Source of the DNA: Poronia punctata
Taxonomy: Eukaryota > Ascomycota > Sordariomycetes > Xylariales > Xylariaceae
DNA: 64,000 nucleotides
Direction of reading: 5' to 3'
NCBI GenBank assembly: GCA_022579005.1
Contig: MU401589.1
Location: 41,414-105,413 of the forward strand
Part shown: in pieces, positions 56,301-64,000 of the stretch
Numbering within the stretch: position 1 is the stretch's first letter
Layout of the letters: every line of letters begins with the position of its first letter
Notes under the pieces: model-generated
Told to the model about the DNA's origin: nothing
Databases searched by the model: none
What the model saw: only the letters and a program-made list of their open reading frames with translations
Program-made: the position numbers and the translations under genes

Positions 56301-59300
56301 TACTTTTTTTTTAAAATTATAGCTAACTATAGCTATACGTAAAAAAAAAAAAAAAAAAAAAAAACAAAGCTGCATTTTTTTAAAAAAAGTATTTATATAA
56401 AAGTAAGCATTTTATAGCAAAAGCACTTTTAAAATAAAAAAGGCTTGCTTTTATAATATAACTATTTTATAAGCATTATTGTTTATTGTTATACTTTTTA
56501 AATTTTTATGCTTACGCTTTTATTTTTACTTGCTTTTATTTTTTTTTCATTTTTACTTTTTTTTATTACTTTTTTGCTTATAATTAGCTATTTTTAATTA
56601 TTATACTTTTAATTTTTTATACTATACTTTTAAGTTAAAGCTTTTTTATTATAATATTATGCTTATTTACTATTTAGTTTGCTTAGTAAAAAAGATTTAT
56701 TTTTACTATATTTAAACTTTAGTTAAAAAATATAAAAAAATAAAGCTAAGCTAGTATATTAGTAATATATTTAAAATTAGCTATTTTTTTGCTACTAGTT
56801 TATTTATATATTATAAATAATATATTAAGTATAAAAATATATATAAAGTAGTAAGTAAAAAAAAAACAAAAAGAAAATCTTTATATATATTTAATAAGCT
56901 ATATAGCTAACTATATATATATTAAAAAACGCTTAAAATTTAATAGTGCTTTTATTATAAGTTATTATATTTTAAAAAAGCAATAATAATAATAATAATA
57001 AAAATTTTAAAAATTTTAATATGTTTTATAGTTTTATTTATTTTAACAATACTTGCTAAGCTACTTTTAATATAGTAATAAAGCTAGTAGCTATTTTTAA
57101 AAATATAAAAAAAATTATTTACTTAAAATATAGTTTAGCTTTTATAAAAAAGTTTAAAAGTATATATATTGCTTATAACTTATTATTATATTATTATTAA
57201 TAATATTATAAAGTATAAAAATTGCTTATTAGCAATTTTTTTAAAATTATTAAAAGCTTGCTTTTATTATTAATTTATATTTAAAAAGCAAAAAGTATAA
57301 AAAGCTTTTTATTTAGTTTAATATATAATTACTTTGCTTTTTTTTTAACAATATAAAAGCTGCTAGCTAAAAAAAAGCAAAGCGCTAGTTTTTTATTACT
57401 ATTTACTAAGCTATAGTTATTAATAATTATTATATAAAAAATATTAAAAATGTTTAAAAGCTTTTTAATAATATATTATTAACTATTTGCTTATAAAGTA
57501 AAAAGCTTTAATTATAGTAAATATAGTATTAGTTTATTAAAGTTAAGCTGCTTTAGCTTTAATAGCATTATAAAAGTAATTAAAAAGTATATTATTAGCT
57601 TTTTAAAAGTAAAATAAAAAAAATAAATTTTTTTTTAAAATCTTTTTAATAAAAAATTAAAAAGCTATAAAATAGCATATTTAATAGTAGTATATTAAAA
57701 ATATAAAATTAGCTTAGTAGCATTTTAGTTTTATTTTATAGCATTTAAAGCTATTTTAATAGCTTTAGTTTATTTAAGTTATGCTAATAAAACGCTACTA
57801 TTTTAGCTTTATTTTTTTTTAAGTTATATACTAGTTTTTATAATAGCTAATAAAATATTAGCTATTTAACTTTATATATTAAGCTTTTAGTTTTGTACTG
57901 CTTATAGTTAAAAATTTTATTAAATAACTATTAAAGTTTTTTTTTTTATTATATTTTATTATAATTATATTTTTTATTTTATTATTATAAAGCTTATTTA
58001 ATATATTTTAGCTAAATAACTTTTATATTATTAAGTAAACTAATAAAGTATAAAATATTAAAAAAACTTTATATTATTAAAATAAGTTAATAATAATAGC
58101 TTATTTATAAACTTTAATAATATTAAATAAGCTTATTTACTTTTTAGCTAGCTTTAATAATAGTTTTAAAGTATAAAAGTATTTTATACTAACTTAAACC
58201 TTATTTTTTTTTATATTAAATTAAGTTAATATACGCTATATTAGCAGCGTTTACATAATAAGTTTAAGCTTTAATTATAAACAACTAAGCTTAAGTAATT
58301 ACTTTTTTAATTTACTTAGCAATATTTAAAGCTGCTAAAAACTTATTTTATTAGTTTTTTATTTTATATTTAAATAAGTTTATTACTAATTTAGTATTAA
58401 GTTATAAGTGCTAGCTATAATTTATAAAAAATAAGCTAAAGCTAATAGCTTTTAATATTTAATTATTTATTATAAATTTAGTTAGTAATAATTAGTTTAC
58501 TTAGTTATTTTAATAATAGCTATAGTAAGCTTTTAAATATTATTTTATTATAGCGTTTATAATTTTTATTTACTTATTAATTTTAAAGTAGTATGCTATA
58601 AAATATAATAAAGTAATAGCTAGATAATAGTTTAACTTTTTTAAAAAAATTAAAATAAATTATAACTTTTAATTTAAAACTATAATTTTAAAAGCGCTAT
58701 AAAGTTAGTATACTATTAAAACAAAAGCATTTATAAATATTATTACTATAATATTTTTAATAAAAATAAAGTATTATATTTTAGTAAGCTTATTAATAAT
58801 AATTAAAATATATTTATAATTAATTTTATATTATTTATATATTAATAATAGTTTAATAAAATTAATAAATATATTAAATTAAAGCTTATATAAAATAAAT
58901 AATAGTTTAAAAAAACTTACTAGTAAAGTTTATAAGTTTTTTATATGCTAGCAAAAGTAATATTTTTTTATAAACATTTTAATATTATTATTAAGTTATA
59001 GCTAAGTATATATATATTTAACTAAGTTAATAATTTTAAACTACTTTAAATAGCTTACTAGTAATATATTATAAGCATATAAAATTATTTTAAGCTTTAT
59101 AATGTTATTATTTAAAATAAAAACCTTATTTTTAATATAAATTTATTTTTATTTAATAATATAGTTTATAAAAGCGCTTTAAAAACGTTTTTATATTAGT
59201 TTTAAAAAATAGCGTACTTTTAAGTTTTTAATTTTAATAATAATTTAAAAAACTAATAATAACTATATATAAGCAGTATTAAATATTTTATTAATTAAAG

Positions 59301-62300
59301 CTATATTATTAATAAATTATAAGTATATTAGTACTTTATTTTTGCTAGCTTACTTATTAAGTATAAATAATATTTAAAATTTATATGCTATTTAGTTATT
59401 AGTAGTATTTATTTTGCTTGCTAGCTTATTATTAAGTTATTAAAAAAGTATATTAAATATTATAGCTTTTATTTTAAGCTAATATATAACTTAAAACTTA
59501 AAATTATTAAAAATTTTTAATTAATAAACTTATTATTAATTTAAAAGCTTTATAATAGCAAAGTACTAAAAACTTTTATAGTTAATAATAATTTTAACAA
59601 CATTTTTATATTTTTAAAGTTTTAAGCGCTATTTTTTAAAAGCTTTAATAATTACTAAAAGCTTTTTATTATAAATTTTATAATTATATTTAGCTAAAAT
59701 ATATTTTGCTAAAAAAAAGTAATTAAGTATTAAGTGCTTTTATTATTAAATTAATAAAAAACGCTACTTAACACTTAGTTAAATATATTAACTTTTATTA
59801 TAGTTTTTTTAACAAAGTTATAGTAAGTAAAAATTAAAATAATAATAAACGCTTTTTTAAGCGCTTTAATAGTAATAAAAAGCTATTTGCTTAGTAAGCC
59901 TAGCTACTTTTTTTTGCTTATAAGTTTTATAAAAAACTATACTATTGCTAAAAAACTTTTAATAAAGCGTTAATAATAGTTTATAAAGCTAATAAATTAT
60001 TATAAGTTTTAAAAATTATTTAACAGTTTTTAAGTTATAATAGCTTTAACTTTAATAAAGTTTATATTAATTTTATTTATTAAAATAATAAAGCTTAAAT
60101 ATTTAGTTTTAATAATGCTAAATTTATATTTTATAATATTAATTATAAAGCTAGCTTTAATAAGCTTTACTAATACTTTATAAACATATTACTTATACTT
60201 TTTTTTTAAATTATTATAAATAAAAATATTATTAAAGTATATTATAATATACTTATTTAAAATATTAAAAAAAACGTAGTTAATATAATACTAAAAATTG
60301 CTAAGTGCTTTTATTATATTAAAATTTATAACTAAGCACTTAAATAAGCTAAACCTAGTAATAAATACTATTTTTTACTTATTTTTAAAAGTAATATATA
60401 AGTAATTAAAAGCTATAATAATATTAAGTTTTATATAAAACTTTGCTTTATATAAAGCATTTAAAATTTTTTAAATTAATAAAATAAAATATTAGTTTTT
60501 AATTATAACGTTATTAAAACTATAATAATTAACGCAAACCTATATACTTTCTTTTAGCTTTTTAGCTAAAAAAATAAAAGTAACTACTAATAATAAGCTA
60601 GCATATATAAACCTTTTTACTAAGTAATTATTTAAATATTTTTAAATTACTAATAATTTTTAAAAAAACATAAGTTATATTATAACGCTAAAAGGTTTTT
60701 TTTAAAAAATAAAATTAATTTTATAGTTATAAAGCTAGTAAAAAAAAAAGTTTTTATATTTTATAGCAAAAAGGCGTTAAATAAGTTATAATACTTAGCT
60801 AATAGCTTAGTAAGTATTTTTTTTTTATAAAAAAGTTTTTATATTTAAAAAATTTATTAATATTTTTATTAGCTATTTATTATAAAAAAAGCGCTTTTTA
60901 TACTTAGTTATAGTACGCTTTAAGCTTAAATAAAAAAGCTTAAAGTTTTAAAATATTTTTATTAGTAAGTAGTTTATATAAAAGTACTAATAATATATTA
61001 AAAGCAAAGCGCTTTACTAAGCAGTAGTTAATAGCTATACTATTATTTAAAGCTTAATAAAAAGCGTTTATAATAGCTATAAATTTTATAAATAATATTA
61101 AATTAATAATAATACTTTTTTATTTTACTATTAAAAAAAAAGCAATAATATTAATAAAAAAAACTAAAGTTTAAAGTATTTTAAAGCTAAGTTTAGTAAT
61201 AGCTTATTATTATAGTATTAAGTTAGCTTTAGTTTGCTTTTTTATTACTACATTATTTTTAATTATAAAAGTGCTTTTTTACTAGTTAATAACTAAATTA
61301 TATTAACATAGCTAAAAAAGTTTTAAAATAATATTAGTATTACTTAATAGCTAAGCATATAGTTTTAAATTTTTAATATATTTTTTAAGCTAGTGCTAAA
61401 TAGTATAGTACTAAGTAACCTTTTTAGCTATTATATTATTAATAAAATAAAAAATATAAAAGTAAGCAATAGTATAAAAAGTAAGGTTATAAGTTTATAT
61501 AAATAAAATATTAATAAAACTATAAAAAAACAGCTTAAGTTAATAAAAGTTTAATATAAAATTAAAATATTATTATTATTAAATATATAAGCATTAAAGC
61601 TAAAAAATATATTAAGCTTTATAAATTATATATATAAGTAATTTTTTTTAGTTTTTTAAAACTTTATATAACGCTTTTAGCTATAGCTTAAGCTAAAAGC
61701 TACTTTTTTTTAACTTAATTTAAGTAGTTAGTATTAACCTTTTTATTTTTTTTTATAATTTCCTAGCTTTTAATAATTTATAAAATATAGCTAAATATTT
61801 TAGCTAACTACAATACTAATAAAGCTTAAATTACTTACGCTTTTTTTTTTTTAGCTATAAAAAAGCCTTAAGGTTTTATTATTATAAGCTTACTAAAGTT
61901 TATAAAGTCTTTTTAAATATAATTATTAATTAATAAAGCAAGGTTATATATTAAAGCATAATTGTTTAAATAAAAATTTTAATTAGCAATATTATTTAAA
62001 AGCTATTATAAAAAGTTTATTTAAGCTATAATATTATTAGGTTTAAAGAAACTTATTTATAAAATAAAAGCGTTTTAAAGTCTTTTATTAACTTTAGCTT
62101 AAAGCTGTTTAATTTATTATAAAAAAGTATATTAGCTTTTATTAGCAAGTTAAATAAAAATAAAAATAAAGCTAGCAAACAAAGTATTGCTTTGCTTTAA
62201 TTTTTTAAACTTTTAAATAGCTTTTAAGTAAACGTTAATAATAATATAAAACGCGTTTAAGTTTATTAGTATATTATTATAGTTTTTTTAGCTAGTAAGC

Positions 62301-63488
62301 TACTTAAAGTTGTTAAAAAAGTTGCTTAATACTTATTTAACTTATAATTAAACTTATATAAATACTATACTAAAAAAGCTAAAGTAAGTAAATAAGATTT
62401 TATTTACTAGTATTAAGTAGCAATCTTTATTTAAAGCAAATTTAAATTTAAGTTAGCTATACTAGTTAATATATTTTTTTATTACTTTTTATTATCTTTT
62501 TTTAATTTATTAAAAAAAGAAAAGCTGCTAATTTAGTTATATAGTAGTTTTTTATATATAAAATAAGCTAGCAAAATAGTAGCGCTAAAAAAAAATATAA
62601 CTTAAAATATAAAAGTAATAAAGTTTAAAGCTATAAGCGTACTAAGTAGTAAAGCTAAAGCAAGTTTTTATAAAGTAGCTATTTTTTATAAAGCGCTACT
62701 AAGCTAGCTTTATAACATTATTACTTTAGCTTAAAGCTATATATTATTTTATTATACTTTATTATATTACTATACTATTTATTTTAGCTAAGCAATAATA
62801 ATATTTTTTTTATTAATAGTATTTTAATACTATTTTTTAATAGTAGCAAAATTGTTTTAAAGCTTAATATATTTTTTTTAGCTATTATTTTTTAAAGTAA
62901 AGTTGCTAATTTACTACTTTTAATTTATTAATACGTTATTAAAGCTATTTAAATTATTTATTATTTAAGCTTATTTATTATTATAATTTATTAACTTATT
63001 AAAACTTGCTTACTATAATATTATTAATAAGCTATAAAATTTTTGTTAGCTTTTTGCTAACTAGTTTACTATAGTTAAAATAGTTAATAAAAACGTAATA
63101 GTTAGCATTAAGCTTATAAATAATTTATTAAAAAGCTAAAAGAAAAGCTAAAATTACGCTAATACTATTAAGCTATAGCTAAAGTAAAAAAAAAAAGTTA
63201 GTTAGCAAAATAAAGTATTGTTAAATTTAAAGTTTATAGTATACTTTTAAAGTATATACTAAAGTAAATATAATAGTATTATAGCAATATTAATAAGTAA
63301 GTAGTTTTTTAGCTTTATATTAGTATATTATAAGTTTTACTTAGTAAGTAGCAATATAAGTATAAAGTGCAAGTTTACTTTAATAGTAAGTTTATAGCAG
63401 TTTATTATAAGTATAATATAATAAATATATTAGCTAAAAGTTTTATTAATAGTAATTAATAAAAAATTTTTATAAAGTATAATAAACT

Positions 63489-63647
63489 ATTATAGTTTAT
63501 ACTGCTAAAGGGTTTATAATAACTTATTATTATTGTATAAAAAAAAAGGTTTTTTTAAAAAGCAAAGATCTCCTATATTTACTTATATAAGCGTTTTAGT
63601 ATAAACTTAGCCTATATACGTAAGCACCGAGACCGAAACTATAATAG
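63489..63647 (+). repeat. Right copy of ~160-bp direct repeat (LTR-like)
   Basis: It starts ATTATAGTTTATACTGCT. Its 3' end (GCACCGAGACCGAAAC) is less mutated than the matching bases of the left copy, which read GTACTAAAACTAAAAT. Confidence 0.75.
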
Positions 63648-64000
63648 AAGTTCGATTAAGCAAAAAGAACGTATTCTTTTTAGTAAACTACAGTTTGTTA
63701 AAACTAGCAAAATAGCTAAATTATATATTTTAATTAATATACGCATAAGGAGGTAAAACTTCTTTTCTTTGCAAAATTTGCATATACTAAATAAGTAAAG
63801 AGAAACTTTTTATAAAAAGACCTTTTTTTTTATAGTAGTTCTTATTATAGCTATATAACTTTTATTATATAAGCATTATATTAAGTTTTATTATTTTATA
63901 ACCTGTTAAATTTAATATATTTTTTTAAAATAAGCTAATATACTAGTTTATTTTATAGCTATAAATAATACTTTTATTTTATAGTATTATAGCTTTTATA
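63648..64000. other. AT-rich flank beyond the right repeat
   Basis: The first ~150 bases are less extreme and keep TC and GA dinucleotides, then extreme AT-rich sequence resumes to the window edge. A second mutated element probably continues beyond it. No gene is seen. Confidence 0.5.

Larger units (their letters stand above)
56141..63647. mobile_element. AT-rich, C-to-T mutated block, probably a decayed LTR-type element
   Basis: From 56141 the sequence turns extremely AT-rich and stays so for 7.5 kb, with no coding frame. A ~160-bp direct repeat marks both ends (56141-56300 and 63489-63647). Differences between the two copies are nearly all C-to-T or G-to-A, so the block looks mutated by RIP or a similar process rather than merely AT-rich by drift. 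Nearly all surviving C follow a purine. A retroelement with short LTRs is the simplest reading, but no protein relic can be read, so class is inference. Such blocks in Pezizomycotina may also be parts of AT-isochores or centromeres. Confidence 0.65.

Overview
The window is nuclear DNA of a filamentous ascomycete (Pezizomycotina, probably Sordariomycetes; I cannot place it more finely). The evidence is short GT-AG introns of roughly 50-350 bp in most genes, fungal-type families (CYP504-like and CYP65-like P450s, NAD formate dehydrogenase with fungal sequence features, a fungal PEBP, a dual zinc-finger/Zn2Cys6 regulator, a small Cys-rich metallothionein), and an AT-rich block at the right end whose pattern fits C-to-T mutation of a repeat (RIP or a RIP-like process).

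Layout, left to right. (1) 0.5-9.5 kb: a CYP504-type P450 (+), GTP cyclohydrolase I (-) divergent from the TFIID subunit TAF11 (+), then a Caps_synth-type glycosyltransferase (+). (2) 10-16.5 kb, all on the minus strand: a 36-residue metallothionein encoded by two tiny exons, a formate dehydrogenase with a mitochondrial-like leader, and a secreted PEBP-like protein. (3) 16.5-24.6 kb: about 8 kb with no gene I can support. (4) 24.6-39.2 kb, all plus: a 1506-residue protein with a C-terminal methyltransferase-like domain, an FAD aromatic monooxygenase, an FAD/NAD(P) reductase lacking the FMN domain, and a nitroreductase. (5) 40.6-51.7 kb: a DCR2-like metallophosphoesterase (-), a transcription factor with two types of zinc module (+), and a six-exon CYP65-like P450 (-). 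(6) 51.7-56.1 kb: gene-free DNA holding a sequence gap between G and C homopolymers and a tRNA-like sequence. (7) 56.1-64 kb: extreme AT-rich DNA flanked by a ~160 bp direct repeat, most simply a decayed LTR-type element.

The genes do not form one obvious pathway or biosynthetic cluster. Several are catabolic or stress enzymes (aryl-acetate-type hydroxylase, salicylate-hydroxylase-type monooxygenase, formate dehydrogenase, nitroreductase, metallothionein) mixed with housekeeping genes (GCH1, TAF11). All coding coordinates run from start codon to stop codon including introns; exon limits are in the evidence text and come from reading frame, splice signals and family conservation, without transcript data.

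The points most worth a second look are the metallothionein hidden in two exons of 93 and 18 bp, a dispersed octamer TACGAGTA found 24 times and only in non-coding DNA, and the unusual sequence context of surviving cytosines in the AT-rich block. I found no clearly undescribed multi-gene system.
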